Shown here: in pieces, positions 21,421 through 35,413 of the stretch | Layout: the number at the start of each line of letters is the position of its first letter | Position numbering within the stretch: position 1 is the stretch's first letter | Origin: Entrophospora sp. SA101 | Lineage: Eukaryota > Glomeromycota > Glomeromycetes > Entrophosporales > Entrophosporaceae | DNA: 64,000 nucleotides | Direction of reading: 5' to 3' | Assembly: GCA_958430865.1 (NCBI GenBank) | Contig: CAUDNR010000380.1 | Coordinates: 59,097-123,096, forward strand | Program-made: the position numbers and the translations under genes | The notes under the pieces: generated by a model | Databases searched by the model: none | Seen by the model: the letters and a program-made list of their open reading frames with translations, nothing else | What the model was told of the DNA's origin: nothing

Positions 21421-24400
21421 ATGGCAACCAGGTGATTATTATATACAAATTAAATAATACTAATTGTAATTAATTAATCGAATTACACTTATTTCTCTCC
21501 TCTTCTTATCCTCTCCTTCCACCATTTTACTCCCTTGTAATCTAAAAACTAAAAGATTAGATCGTCTGGTTTTACTATTAGATACTGGATCAACACCTGC
21601 CATTCGGTCAACTGCTGCTCAACAATTAGGTGAAATTCAAAAACAACACCCCAGTGAATTACATAATCTTTTGTCAAGGGTAAGTGTAATTAAATAATAA
21701 TCCATATTCAAAAATAAATATTTATTTAAAATCAACTGTTAATCGACTTTTTTATATAAAGGTTATTGTTCATTTAAGTAGTAAAGAATGGGATACACGT
21801 CTTGCAGCCGGTCAAGCAATTGAAGCAATTGCTAAAAATGTTCCGCATTGGAATCCAATTGAAAGTATGATGATTCGTTTTATGTTTATTTATTTGTTTT
21901 TTAAGAGATCTTTTCGCAAATAATACAAATAATAATAATATTTTTTTATTTGATTTGGTTTAGGCGAAAATGATGATAATAATAATAAATCACAACCATT
22001 AAATGATAACAAATATTCATTTGATAATTTTGATATTTCGAATGTGATACAAAATGGTAAAACTTTATTAGGCTCTGCAGGAAAGGTATTTTTAAATCAA
22101 TTAAATTTTTTCATATTTATATATATACATACATATATATTGATTGTGTGGATAATGATTGTATTAGGAATATGATCTCGATTTAAGTGATTTGGATCCT
22201 GCACAACGTTTAGCATTCCAACATAAAAATCTTAAAGAAAGATTAGGTTTGGGTGGTGAATTCATGGATGGTAAGTTATTGTTAATCATGATCATTATCA
22301 AGATTACGATAATTGTCGCGGTAAAGTTAATTAAGTGATTCTTCATATAAAAATATAAAGTCGATATATTTGATGATATTGATATAAGTGGAGAAATCAA
22401 CAACCCATCATCATCATCATCAAAAACAAAACAATCAACATCACAAAAAATTGAATTAAACATTCATTTACAACAGCAGCAGCAACAAGCGCAACCAATT
22501 ACGTTACCGGATGAAATGTCTGGCTTAAGTGCCAGGGAAAGAAATAAATTAAAAAGGAAAGCAAAAAATGATGCAAAAGCAAAAACAAAAGACAAGTATG
22601 TACTGGTTAATATATATTGATAAGATATTGTCAAAGATATTAGAATTAAAATTAGTTATTTTACATTATTAGATTGCGTGTTGTAGAAGTTGTTGGACGA
22701 AAAAACAATAATTTCTCATCATCGTCACCATCAAAAAATAAACCTTCTGCAATAAAAGTAGAGGGTAATGATTGGTTATAATATATAAATATTTAGTTAT
22801 ACAATAATTACATCAATAGATATTAATTAATTATTAATAAATATTTTACAGATTCAATAAAATCCGATAGCCAATTTGATTTTACACCACAACCTTGTTC
22901 TGGTAAAATTGTAGTCGAATCTAAAAAAGATCCTTCTATGTATAATTATGATGATCAATTAAATGAATGGCCATTTGAAAAAGTCTGTGAATCATTAAGC
23001 CTGGCTTTATTTGAGTATGTCTTTACTATGTTTTGATATTATATTTATATATATGTGTGTGTGTGTGTGAATGTGCATATAAACTTTCGAATTTTTTTTT
23101 TTGAAAAAGTCCATGTTGGGAAGTTAGACATGGTGCTGGAATTGGATTAAGGGAGATTCTTAAAGTTCATGGAAATGGTGCAGGCCGTATAGGTAAATTG
23201 TCACACAATATATATAAATTTTTCAATTTTTTTCAAAAATTTAACTGATGGAAAAACGCATATTAATAAAATTACATAGCGGGATTAACCCAACAAGAAA
23301 ATGAAATACGTCATAACAAATGGTTAGATGATGTAGCAATCAGATTATTATGTGTTTTTGCTCTTGATAGGTTTGGTGATTTTGTTTCAGATCAGGTAAT
23401 ATTAATGATATTATTCTTAATAAGATGATGATGAAATAAAATGAAAGGAAATGAAGCATTAACATTTTCTTCCCTTCCCTCCTTCAAAAAAAAAAATCGA
23501 AAGGTCGTTGCACCTGTACGTGAAACTTGTTCACAAACACTGGGAGCGCTTATTCAATACATGACTTCTCAAAGTGTAGAAAATGTATACAAAATATTAA
23601 TGAGAATGATATATCAAAGGGATTTTATTGGTGACAAGCTTTCAATATGGGAAGTGCGTCATGCTGGAATGTTGGGATTAAAATACGCTGTAGCTGTTAG
23701 AAGAGATTTGGTTGAAATGATGTTAGAGGGTGCTGTTGATGCTGTAGTCTTGGGGTATTTATTTATAATGAATTTTATTATATATATATTCGTTGAGCTT
23801 TAAATTTTCTTTCTAATGAGATGATAAATAATTTATATAGCCTCAAGGATAGTGATGATGATGTTAGAGCTGTTGCTGCATCTATTTTGGTCCCTATAGC
23901 CGATTATTTTGTTACTAATTCTTCAAATAAAATACCGGAACTTGTAAATGTATTATGGGATTGTTTAAAAGATCTGAAAGATGACTTGACTGCATCAACA
24001 GCAAGTGTAATGGATTTATTAGGTAAATATCTTTTGATTCGTCTTAGAGTATGATTAATCATGTTATTCATTAATTAACAATAATTATTTGTGTTAATTA
24101 ATTATTTAGCAAAATTATTTTCATTTCCTGTTGTATTGGATTACATGAAAATAGCATCTACTTCAAATATAAAGTAATATTTCATTATCACAATAATAAT
24201 TGTTTTAAAAGAAAAGAAAATTTATTTTTTTGTTTGTTTTTTTAGTCACTCTTTATCAACCTTAATTCCACGACTGTATCCATTCTTTCGTCACACAATT
24301 ACTTCAGTGCGTTCTGCAGTTCTAAATACTCTTTTGACATTTTTGAGTATGGATGAGGCAGAAGAATGGGTTGATAATCGTGTCATGAGACTTGTATTCC

Positions 24401-27400
24401 AAAATATGATAGTCGAAGAAAAAAAGGTTTGCTGGCTTTTATATATATATATTAATTACAAAAAAATAATTATAATCTAAATTATATTTTTTATTTTGAA
24501 AGGATATTCTTGATTTATCGCTTGAAGTTTGGTCGAAAATATTATCTCATACAACAAAATCAAGTCAAGAAAACAAAATAATTCAACTAACCTCTCAACA
24601 TATAGCAACATGGTTTGGAATTGTTATGACACCGTTGGGCACTCCAATAGATAATAGATTATTTTTTATAACTGAAGGAGCAATACCTATGGAAATAACT
24701 CCTGCCACTACTACAGCATCTACGTCATCGTCATCATCATCAAATTCAAGATTCCGTGGTCAAAATCGATCCCAAAACACTAATGGTAATAATTCAGATT
24801 CGATCGGATATAATATTGACGCTGGAATGTTACAACAAGATTTTGCTCTTGTTAGTGTAGATACTGTGCTAAGAGGCAGAGTTATTGCATCTAAAGGTTT
24901 AGGAATGTTAATGAGTCGATGGCCACTAGAGGTGATTTATTAATTTGTTTTAAATTAAAAAAAGATTTTTAAAGGTTAAAAAAATTAACAGTTTTATTAT
25001 TATGATTATTATTATTATTATTAGTATTTGGATACATCATTTAAAGATAAAATTGTATCACGTCTCTCATCCTCGTGTGCTTCAAATAAACAACTATCTG
25101 CTATCGTAGTCGAAGAATGGGCAAGATCATTAATAGAAAATCACGGAAACAATACCCTCGATCTAGTCAACACATCACCATTTGCATCCAACATATCCAC
25201 TTTTATGATATCCATACTTGAGTCTGACGCTCCAACTTTCTATTCCGAACTTACTACAATTTTACGTAGAATACGCGGCGAATGTCAAGCATTGCTTAAT
25301 ACATTTGTTACAGTTGGAAAAGTCAATTCTTCAAATATACCCGCTTTACCTACCTGTGTTCTTGGTGAAATAGTAGTAGCCTCCCAACCAGAAAATTCAA
25401 CTCCTTTATTTAATATTCAAATGGCTACAGAAATTGCCACTACTACTTATGATAATTTGTCACTTCAAATACTCGACAGGAATCATAGATCTCCTCAGGC
25501 CCAACAACAACAGGAAGAATGTCAAACTCAACTGCAAGATCGGCATAGACGTGTTTTGAATTCCATAAGTTCCTACGAGTCTACAAAACTAAAAAATGAT
25601 ACAATTGTTTATGCAGCAATTGCTAGTGCTGTCGTGGCTTTACAAGCCCTACCACCTAAACTAAATCCTATTATCAGATCAATTATGAATTCAATAAAAA
25701 AGGAAGAAAACATCGAACTACAACAAAGATCAGCAGCTACATTGGCTAATCTTGTCTTCCTTTGTTCATCGAATCAAAGTGGTACTAGAATTAATCCAAA
25801 CGATAAGATTGTAAAGAACCTTTGTACATTCCTTTGTTCCGACACTACTGTAACACCCGAATTTCAACAAAATAATAATAAAAGGGAAGGCATACTTTCT
25901 TTGCAAAAAGCAAAAGAGTCTGATAAAAACACCACATCATCAACGTCGTCATCTAATGGAGATTTTAATTTAACTGATGATGATAAAATTAAATCGCAGA
26001 AATTGATAAGACGTGGCGCTGAAACTGCATTGAAAGAATTTGCTTCACAGTTTGGGTCAAAGTTATTTGAAATAGTACCAAAATTATGGCATTGCATGCA
26101 TAATAGTTTAAATAGCGTATTAAATAATGGTATGTAGCTTTCTTTTTTTTTTTAAAAAAAAAAGAATAATGAGAATTTATTAACTAATATATTTTGATGA
26201 CATTGTAATATAGATGATGATGAAACAATTGATGCAATGATTTCACAAAATGTTGGAAAAGATATAATCGATTCTCTTCAATTAATTCAATCATTAGTCC
26301 CAGCAATTAATGAATCGTTACATAATAAGGTGCATATACAAAATTATAAAATTCTGTAATCATATTTATATTATAATTAATTAATTTAGATCAAATTACC
26401 AATATCGTTTGTTTAAAAAATTAATAAATTGTTATATCTAGATAACGGAATTACTTCCTTTTATTATTAAAACTGCCAAATGTCAATATCAAGTAATACG
26501 TTCAATGGCAGCGAGATGTTTTGCTTCAATTGCAAATGTAATTACAATGCCATGTATGAAGTTAATAATTGATCAAGTAATGCCTTTATTAGGAGATTCT
26601 AAAAATTTGATTCATAGACAAGGAGCCGTTGAACTTGTTTATCGTATGTTTTACTATCTATTTTAATTATTATATAGTATCATTATAATATTTTTAATAT
26701 TTTTAAAAATATATACAATAGATGTTGTTCAAACTATGGATGCAAAAATACTTCCTTATGTTATTTTTTTGATTGTTCCAATATTGGGTAGAATGAGTGA
26801 CGCTGATGAAAATATTCGTCTTGTGAGTACCAATACTTTTGCAATGTTGATCAAATTAGTACCATTAGAAGTAAGTAGAAATTTTATAAAATAATAATGC
26901 TGCACAAGTACATAATTTTATATTTAAATGAATTTTATTTTTTCCACTATCCAAAATTATTAATAATAAAGGCCGGTATACCTGACCCCCCAGGATTATC
27001 TAAAGAATTTTTACAATATCGTGAGCATGAACGTAAATTTCTTGGACAGCTTCTTGATAGCAGTAAATTGGATCCTTATGAAATTCCGGTAAAAATAAAA
27101 GCAGAATTAAGGAAATATCAACAAGAAGGTGTCAATTGGTTGGCTTTCCTAAACAGATATCAATTACATGGTATATTATGTGATGGTATGCATATTATTA
27201 ATAAATCAATCATTTTTTTGATCGTTTAAAAACCAATACTAATTATTTAATAAATAAATTTATTAGATATGGGATTAGGAAAAACTTTACAATCTATTTG
27301 TATATTGGCTAGTGATCACTATGCCCGTCTTCAAAAACATAACGCCACAGAATCTTTAGATTGTCCTTCATTGGTAGTTTGTCCTCCAACATTAACAGGT

Positions 27401-29450
27401 CATTGGTATCACGAGATCATAAATTACACTGATGATTTGAAACCATTAACTTACACTGGTAACCCTAAAGATCGCGAAAGGTACAGCGAGCAATATGTAA
27501 TAGATTAATAAATCTCATAATAATAATGAATAAGTATCTTACTGATTAATAATCTCTCTCCTTTTTTTAATGATTAGATTAAGACCAAAAATCTTTTGTC
27601 ACGATGTAGTGATCATGTCCTATGATATTTTGCGTAATGATCTTGATGAATTATCACAAATAGATTGGAATTATTGTATTTTAGATGAAGGACATGTGAT
27701 CAAAAATGGAAAGACAAAAATAACTAAAGCAGTTAAAACCATAAAAGCAAATCATCGATTAATTTTATCTGGTACTCCAATTCAGGTTTGGGGTTTTATT
27801 CAAAAATTACATGTGTGTATATTGTTGAGGAAATAAGTTAATATATTTATTTTTTTTATTTTTTATTTTTTAAAAAAGAATAATGTATTAGAATTATGGT
27901 CACTTTTTGATTTTTTGATGCCAGGTTTTTTGGGAACTGAAAAACAATTTAATGATAGATTTGGTAAACCTATTTTATCAAGTAGAGATAGCAAAAGCTC
28001 ATCGAAAGAGCAAGAAGCCGGTGCTCTTGCATTAGAAGCTCTACACAAACAAGTATTGCCATTTTTATTACGTCGTCTTAAAGAAGATGTATTGAATGAT
28101 CTACCACCCAAGATCATTCAAGATTATTATTGTGAACTCAGCGATCTACAGGTTCGTATTTGTTATCACACATCCAGGAAATCTTTCAAAAAATAATTCT
28201 TTTTTTTAACTAAATTTTTACTAAATTCAAATGTTTCATCCCTCTTTTGCAATTTCTGATTAGAAACAACTTTACGAAGAATTTGCTAAATCACAAACAA
28301 AAGGTCCTACGGATACGAACATGGAAGATGCTAATGAAGAAGGCGGCGGTGTAAAGAAGACTACCCATATATTTCAAGCTTTGCAATACCTTCGTAAATT
28401 GTGTAATCATCCTTTATTGGTTATGAATGAAAAACATCCTCAATACAATAAAGTTATGGATCGTTTGAAAAATACTCGATCATCCTTACGTGATTTAGAA
28501 AACGCGCCCAAGCTTCTTGCGTTAAAGTATTTAAATTTATTTATTGAACTTTTTTTTAATAAAAAAATTTTTTAAAATTAATACTATCATCTATTTTTTT
28601 ATTTTTTTAATTTAATAATAATAATTAGACAACTTTTGCTTGATTGCGGTATTGGAGTTAATAATGATACCGAAGAGAATACACTCGGAGCTGGTGCAGT
28701 TAGCCAACATCGTGCATTAATATTTTGTCAATTGAAAACTATGTTAGATATTATTGAAAATGATCTTTTCAAACCGTTAATGCCATCAGTAACATTCATG
28801 CGGCTTGATGGTTCCATTGATACTAACAAACGCCATGCGATCGTACAACAATTCAACAAAGATCCGTCAATTGACGTATTGTTGTTAACTACACACGTAG
28901 GTGGACTTGGTCTTAATCTTACAGGTGCAGATACTGTTATCTTTGTTGAACATGATTGGAATCCAATGAAAGATTTACAAGCTATGGATCGTGCACATCG
29001 TATTGGACAAAAGAAAGTAGTGAATGTTTATCGTTTAATTACAAAAGGAACATTAGAAGAAAAGATCATGGGGTATGAATTTGATTTTATTTTATACGGT
29101 TATAATTATGCATACTTATGACTTTATTATATTTTATTTATAGATTACAAAAGTTCAAATTAAATATCGCAAATTCTGTTGTAAACCAACAAAACTCTGG
29201 TTTACAAAGCATGGACACTGATCAAATACTTGATTTATTTAATGTAACATTAGATAATCGAAAAGGTGGTTCTAGTGGTGGCGATGGTGGTAGCAGCAGT
29301 AGTGATATAGTTTCAAAGCATAAAAAATTGTCCACAAAGAACATTTTAGAAGGGTTAGACAATTTATGGGACGATTCTCAATATGAAGATCTTAATTTGG
29401 ATAATTTCATAGAATCACTTGGTTCAAAAAAAAAATCAAATAAAAAATAA
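21421..29450 (+). CDS. MOT1: MOT1/BTAF1, TBP-removing Snf2-family ATPase
   Basis: A long many-exon gene (roughly 25 exons with short introns). It starts at ATG 21421 with an 11-bp first exon (MATR split, 21421-21431), continues LDRLVLLLDTGSTPAIRSTA from 21556, and ends at TAA 29450. The N-terminal part is HEAT repeats (KEWDTRLAAGQAIEAIAKNV, SDDDVRAVAASILVPIADYF), which in Mot1 grip the TATA-binding protein. The C-terminal part is a Snf2 motor: Walker A DMGLGKT at about 27267, DEGH box near 27686 (Mot1 characteristically has DEGH), SGTPIQ near 27770, helicase C motifs LLTTHVGGLGLNL near 28885 and DRAHRIGQ near 28987. Mot1 uses ATP to strip TBP from DNA. All motor motifs look intact. The tail ends with a Lys-rich stretch. 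It converges on eIF3e, 145 bp apart. Confidence 0.95.
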
Positions 29451-29595
29451 TAATAGCAATAATTTTATATGATTTAGTTCTTTAGCAAATAATGTAAAAG
29501 ATTAGCTAGATATATTTAATTACATTAATAAATAATAATATTATAAAAATTAGAATTTATATATATATATTTATATAATATTTACATATATCTCT

Positions 29596-31664
29596 CTATT
29601 CTATGACAGTTTCAACAATATTATTTTGTTGTTGTTGCTGATGATGTTGTTGCTGTTGCTGCTGTTGCTGCTGTTGCTGATGTTGTTGTTGTTGTTGTTG
29701 CTGCTGCTGCTGCTGCTGCTGACGTTTATCAATAGCAGAGACCAAAAATTGAGAACGAAATGTTAAAAGTTTTGTTCGCTCAATAATTTGTTGATAAATA
29801 GATGTATGATTTTGATTCATGATAACGGTATTCTTTTTTACAAGAATAAAAATTTGTTAATTATTATTTATATTATTAATCCCAATATCGATTTTTAACA
29901 AATAACACATTTATAATTAAATTAATTCTTCTTCACCTCTTTAAAATCCATTTTTGCATCAACTCGTGTATCTCTAATTAAATTTACGATCCATTTTTCA
30001 CCTTCGTCTTGATTTAAATTAAGTGTTTTTGTTAAACCGCTGAATTATTATTATCATCATCGTAAATTGTAATTTAATAAAAAAATTATTGTTTAAATAA
30101 GTAAATTCTTTCCACATAAAAAAAAAAAAAATTATTTATAATAACTTACGCAAAATCAATCTTTAAATGTATTCTACAATATGTTTCAGAGATAAGGTAA
30201 CGAGCATTTTCTATAAACTCCATTTTTGTTGCCACCAAAAAAAAATCATTTGAAAGTACCTCTTCACATTCCTTTAATTTATGTTGAGCACCTTCAAAAT
30301 CAAAATTTACGTAAAGGCTCTCAATGAACTCAGTAATAGGATCTTTATATTCATAACTTTCTTGCTGAATAATCTTGACCAAATCTTTTAAATTATTTTT
30401 TCGACGTTTATTAGTAACTACAGCTGTCGTTAAATATCGGAGAATCCACGGACATGAAGTCTGAATAGTGTTGATGTAAGACGGATTAAAGAATAAATCT
30501 ATGATATTATCACGACCTTTAGGATGATTAAAAAATACAAATATTGACCAATGAATAAACCAAGTTCTTTGCTGTAATTGATGAAGAGGTGATGTAAAAA
30601 ACTATATGAACAAATAATAGGGATTGTGTTGAATTTAATTTAATTGAATTAGAAATTTAATTAGATCAACAACTCATTAAAATCGTTAAAATTATGGTTT
30701 TATTATTATTACTATTATTACCTTTTGGTCAAATGTCTCTCTTAATTGTTGAACGTCTTCTAAAGCAGAATCCCAATTTAAATCCAAAATGTCGGAAGCA
30801 AGCTTTCCCCATAATGCAGAGAGATTGAGTTCATTGTTTGTTGACTATATGCATAGATATTAGTCCAAGGTCATTTTAATTAATTAAATATTACATGTAT
30901 AAATTCTTAATTTAAATTGAAGAAAAGCGCCACAAACCAACACTCGAAAATGATACAGCATATCGGAAGCACCACCATAATTGCCACAATTATATTGAAA
31001 TTGACCAAACTGATACAAAGTATTAACCATTTCATCTGTAAGCTAACAAAATTAACATCAATACATAAATTATACAAGTCAGTTAATGACAATAATAGAA
31101 TCAAAGCTGTGTTTCTTTATTACCTCATAATTATCTTTAAGAAAGGTTAGATTTTGTGATATGTCTTGACGAAGAGCCTCAATTACTTCTGGGTTTTCTA
31201 TTATATCCAATACCTTTTGTGCCTCTATTTGAAGATTTACAAGTGTTTGAAGAACACCTTCTCTTTTTATAGAAAATTCTTTAAAAATAAATGAATAAAA
31301 CAAAAGTATTTATCGTTATTGTGTTTGATCTAACAGTATTTTATGTTGATTATTTATTGTGACAATAATTAAGTTAATTGTTTACCCTCAGGAGCTGATT
31401 CTACTTGATGGATTTCCATATAAAGTCCTGAGGTAAAATCAACCATATTGGTCTTAGCCAAGAGTTCATATTTAGCTTTTAATAAATCTTCTCTAGGATA
31501 AATCTGAAAAAAAGGCTTTCCCATGAGTAATTGTCAACAATAATTTGATTTTTTTAAAAACGATAATAAAAAACCTCATTCATAGACAAAAATTCTAATA
31601 ATGGAAAGACAAGGTGTCTATCCAAATAAGGAATCATTCGAGGTATAAGATCGTAAGAAGCCAT
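29596..31664 (-). CDS. EIF3E: Translation initiation factor 3 subunit e (INT6)
   Basis: Starts at ATG 31664 ([20 protein letters not shown], then [18 protein letters not shown]), which matches the eIF3e N-terminus closely. Exons continue through INT6 landmarks: [19 protein letters not shown] near 30500, [20 protein letters not shown] near 30345, NVDFEGA-like [20 protein letters not shown] and [15 protein letters not shown] (PCI domain start). The C-terminus lies at 29820-29596 ([19 protein letters not shown], equivalent to the conserved YQQVIEKTKSLSFRSQ). eIF3e is a PCI-domain subunit of eIF3, which recruits mRNA and the 40S subunit. Oddity: after the conserved IDKR the protein runs into about 40 residues of nearly pure glutamine before VETVIE and the stop. 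It is divergent from NDUFS2 and convergent with MOT1. Confidence 0.93.
29624..29720 (-). repeat. Polyglutamine (CAG/CAA) tract in eIF3e C-terminus
   Basis: Plus strand carries (TTG/CTG)n interrupted by TGATG (His codons), with seven uninterrupted CTG units at 29700-29720. Read on the minus strand it encodes Q-runs split by single or double histidines. Mixed codons in part suggest selection at protein level; the pure CAG end is free to slip. Confidence 0.85.
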
Positions 31665-31769
31665 TAAAAGAAAAATTTTTTTTAAAAATTTTTTTTTCTA
31701 TTTCGTTAATGATCAACATTCAAACAAAAATTTTGCAGACCCAAAGCTTTTTTATTAATCATAACGAAA
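31665..31769. promoter_or_regulatory. Shared divergent promoter, eIF3e / NDUFS2
   Basis: Only 105 bp separate the two start codons on opposite strands. The interval is A/T-homopolymer-rich (nucleosome-depleting type) with no obvious TATA core specific to either side. Both genes therefore must initiate here or have overlapping 5' ends. Inferred from geometry only. Confidence 0.6.
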
Positions 31770-33578
31770 ATGTTTTTCCTCAGAAACACTTCAAAATTTT
31801 GTAGATCCAGCCAGCTTTTACTCCCTAGAATCGCGAAACCTTATATATTTAAACAAAACTCGTTATTATCAAATAATAAGTTATTATTAAAAGCTATAAC
31901 TACAGAAACTAAAGGACATGATTCATACTCTGTCAGAGCTACTCACTTGGTCACAGATGATTTACCAAAATTATCAATCGAAGAAGGCCTTGAAAGTAAA
32001 GCCATTCTTCGATATTTATTTAATATATGACTATTTCTATCGATTATATTAATGATTTTTTTCACAAATTAAATTAATTACACATGTAGAAACAATATCG
32101 GGAGAATTCCAAGAATTGTTAAGTAAGCATGAATAATTTCATCTGGTATGGTTGTATATTTTCATTTTCTTTAACAATACTTAACGAAAAAATAATCAGC
32201 TACCAAAGATCCACAAGAATCTTCAAAGAGTACATACACAATAAATTTTGGACCGCAACATCCAGCTGCTCATGGAGTTCTTCGATTGATTTTGGAATTA
32301 GATGGTGAAGTGATAAAAAGAGCAGATCCGCATATTGGTCTTTTACATAGAGGAACAGAAAAACTTATAGAATATAAAACTTATTTACAGGCACTCCCAT
32401 ATTTTGATCGTTTAGATTATGTTTCAATGATGACAAATGAGCAATGTTATTCATTAGCAGTTGAGAAATTGTTGAATATTGAAATTCCCGAACGTGCAAA
32501 ATTTATTCGTACATTGTTTGGAGAAATTACAAGAGTATTAAATCATATTATGGCAACAATGTCTCACGCACTTGGTGATTATAAAAGCAACAAAAAATTT
32601 ATTTTTATTTTTTTTTTTATAAAAAAATATATTTATTAAATTTAATTATAGATATCGGTGCATTGACACCTTTCTTATGGATGTTTGAGGAAAGAGAAAA
32701 GGTTACAATAAATATTTTTATTTTATTTTATTTGCAGTGATTAGTGCCTTTTACATTCGATATATTTTATATATATATATATACACACATATACACATAA
32801 AAAAGACTAATAGAATTTATAATTTTTAGTTAATGGAATATTATGAACGTGTATCGGGAGCTCGAATGCACGCAGCATATGTACGACCAGGCGGAGTGTC
32901 TCAGGATATGCCATTAGGCTTGATGGAAGATATATATCAATGGGCAACACAATTCGGTGCTCGCGTAGATGAAGTTGAAGAGGTTTTATCAGCAAATCGT
33001 ATATGGAAAAATAGGACTATGGATGTTGGTTTAGTTACTGCACAGCAAGCACTGGATTATAGTTTTTCTGGTGTGATGTTACGTGGCTCAGGTATCAATT
33101 GGGACATACGTAAAGTTCAACCATATGACGCATATGATAAAGTTGAATTTGATGTCCCAGTTGGTACAAAAGGTGACTGTTACGATCGTTTTCTTTGTCG
33201 TGTCGAAGAAATGCGACAAAGTCTAAGGATTATTCATCAATGTTTGAACAAAATGCCAACCGGAGCTGTTAAAACCGATGATTGGAAAATAGTTCCTCCT
33301 AATAGATCGTCCATGAAAGAGTCTATGGAGGCATTAATTCATCATTTCAAGTTATTTTCTGAAGGTTTTACTGTTCCACCCGGAGAAACTTATACTGCAA
33401 TTGAAGCACCCAAAGGTATATCGCTGTTTAACTATTCCATTCATTGCCAACTGACTATTAAATTACTAAATATTCTTTGTTTATACAATAATTTTCCATC
33501 TATAATATGTGGTACCTAGGGGAATTTGGTGTTTATTTAGTTTCAGATGGTAATTAAATAATTAAATCTTTTAATATT

Positions 33579-33610
<32 letters not shown>

Positions 33611-33978
33611 TTTTAAACCAGTTATTTATAAAATATACTCGCTGATTTAAATTTTTACAAAAGGCACCAATCGTCCATATAGGTGTAAAATACGCGCACC
33701 AGGTTTTGCACATTTAGCTGGTTCAAACTTCATGAGTACTGATCATTTTATTGCTGACATGGTAGCAAGTATGTTAATTATATTTAAATTTTATCCGTCT
33801 TTTAATTACTATGGTGAAGTTGATACTTATGAATTTTAATTATATATGTAGTTATCGGTACTATGGATGTAGTCTTTGGTGAAATTGGTAAGTTGAAACA
33901 AAGTCTTATTTTCTCCCCAATTATAAAAGTTTATCATTAATTATTAAAATGATTTATTATTGTTGTTTAGATCGATAA
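31770..33978 (+). CDS. NDUFS2: NADH:ubiquinone oxidoreductase 49-kDa subunit (complex I)
   Basis: Start ATG 31770 opens a basic, serine-rich mitochondrial targeting leader. Exon 1 ends at 31996 (GLE-K junction) and exon 2 is 32090-32122. Later exons carry [86 protein letters not shown] and [14 protein letters not shown], and the end VVFGEIDR with TAA at 33978. These are the diagnostic blocks of the NuoD/49-kDa family, derived from NiFe-hydrogenase large subunits. The protein helps form the quinone pocket and lines cluster N2. All blocks are present and in register, so the gene looks functional and full length. The neighbour eIF3e is divergent. Confidence 0.95.
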
Positions 33979-34469
33979 TCACGAATAACATTGACGAGTT
34001 TCTTTAATATGATCTTTCTTTTTTGACAAAATCATGATCATAATAATAGTAATAATAATAATAATAATTTAATTACAATTTATTTATTTATGTTTAAATT
34101 CTTTTTTAACCATTAACCATAATGATGAAATACAACTTAAATTTTACTTAATCGACTTTTATAATCGTATCATCATGGTTTGAAATATTTTAATGCTGTA
34201 TGTATATATGTGTATATAGATATATTTCATGAATATTTGAAATAAATTCCAAAAAACATATTACTGTGGTATTTCAAAATGACGCTTTCTTTGAAGGAAG
34301 AGACATTGATTATTTCTATAATAATAACAACAAATATTATTATGAATGGCTCGGTCTAAAGACTCCTATTGCTGTGCCACACGCTCAAATTTCAAAAATT
34401 GCGATTTCGTGATTCGTTCAAAAATGCAATAACAGTCAAACGATATGTCACGGGAGGTGTAATTGCATA
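33979..34469. other. 3' flank of NDUFS2, non-coding
   Basis: Contains (ATA)n repeats near 34050 and AT-rich sequence. No gene signal is seen before the MITE at 34470. Confidence 0.35.
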
Positions 34470-34616
34470 CAGTCAGACCTCTATAAATGCACCTTTCATA
34501 AATGCACACCCTCCATACTTTGTACTGCACGGTATTTTTTCAGTCCACTCATATGAAAACACCCTCCATAAATGCACCCCCTTGGTCCCAAGGGGGTGCA
34601 TTTATGGAGGTCTGAC
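34470..34616. mobile_element. pogo/Tc1-type MITE with nested palindrome
   Basis: Left end CAGTCAGACCTCTATAAATG and right end (reverse complement) GTCAGACCTCCATAAATGCA, TA on both outer sides (34468-34469, 34617-34618). Inside, 34565-34608 is a perfect 44-bp palindrome with 21-bp arms and a 2-bp centre. Its arm includes CCATAAATGCACCCCCTTGG. 147 bp, no ORF. Confidence 0.8.
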
Positions 34617-35413
34617 TATTAAAATAGAAACCCAGACTCGTGTAACCAATCTGTTTTTTTTAAAATATCTCATTATTTTTATAACAAATTCAATCATCAT
34701 TATTAATCAAAAATAAAACTATGACATTATAGCTTTCTAACGAGCCCTCTCCCGTATTGATAGAGTCTCTCTATGTCAAGCTATATTTATTCAAAAACAA
34801 CATTACTTTTTACTTCAAAGCTACCTTTATAAACTTGGTGAGTGGTTGAAAAGATGTAAAATATTGTAAGTTTTCATATAGGTATAGCTTTATGTGGATT
34901 GTTTATTAAAATTTGGTGAAAATGGCAAAAACCCCAAAAACATAAGTTTATTTATGTCAATACACAGTGTATAAATTCCAGTGTGTAACTAATGCAGATT
35001 TCTACAAATTTAGAAACTATCTGCAGAAAACTACTAATGTACGATGTTACACCCGCACATTGAATTTTATACCAATTAATTTCCAAATGCGGTAATTTGG
35101 TTGATAAACTTTAACACCAATATTTTTTTCTATTTTATTAATAACCTCTCCTAATTTTTTTTCTAAAAGAAGGAATAAGTCCTGTGTCTCAAATTTAGCA
35201 AAAAAAGGTTAAAATTAAGGTTTGTGACTAATTTTATTAATAGAATTTCGATGTTGATCACCAAAAAATTTCGGAAAATACACTTTGTGACGGATAATGA
35301 CACTTGATCTGCAATGTTAATCTGTCATGTGAATTAGAAAGCCCCACCCACGAATTTGAAAATGATCTATATACCGCATAATTACATCAAATTTGTGTGT
35401 ACGTATCCTTAAA
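34617..35413. other. Intergenic, upstream of VPS5
   Basis: No ORF or TIR pair is seen; the presumed VPS5 promoter is in the last few hundred bases. Confidence 0.35.
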
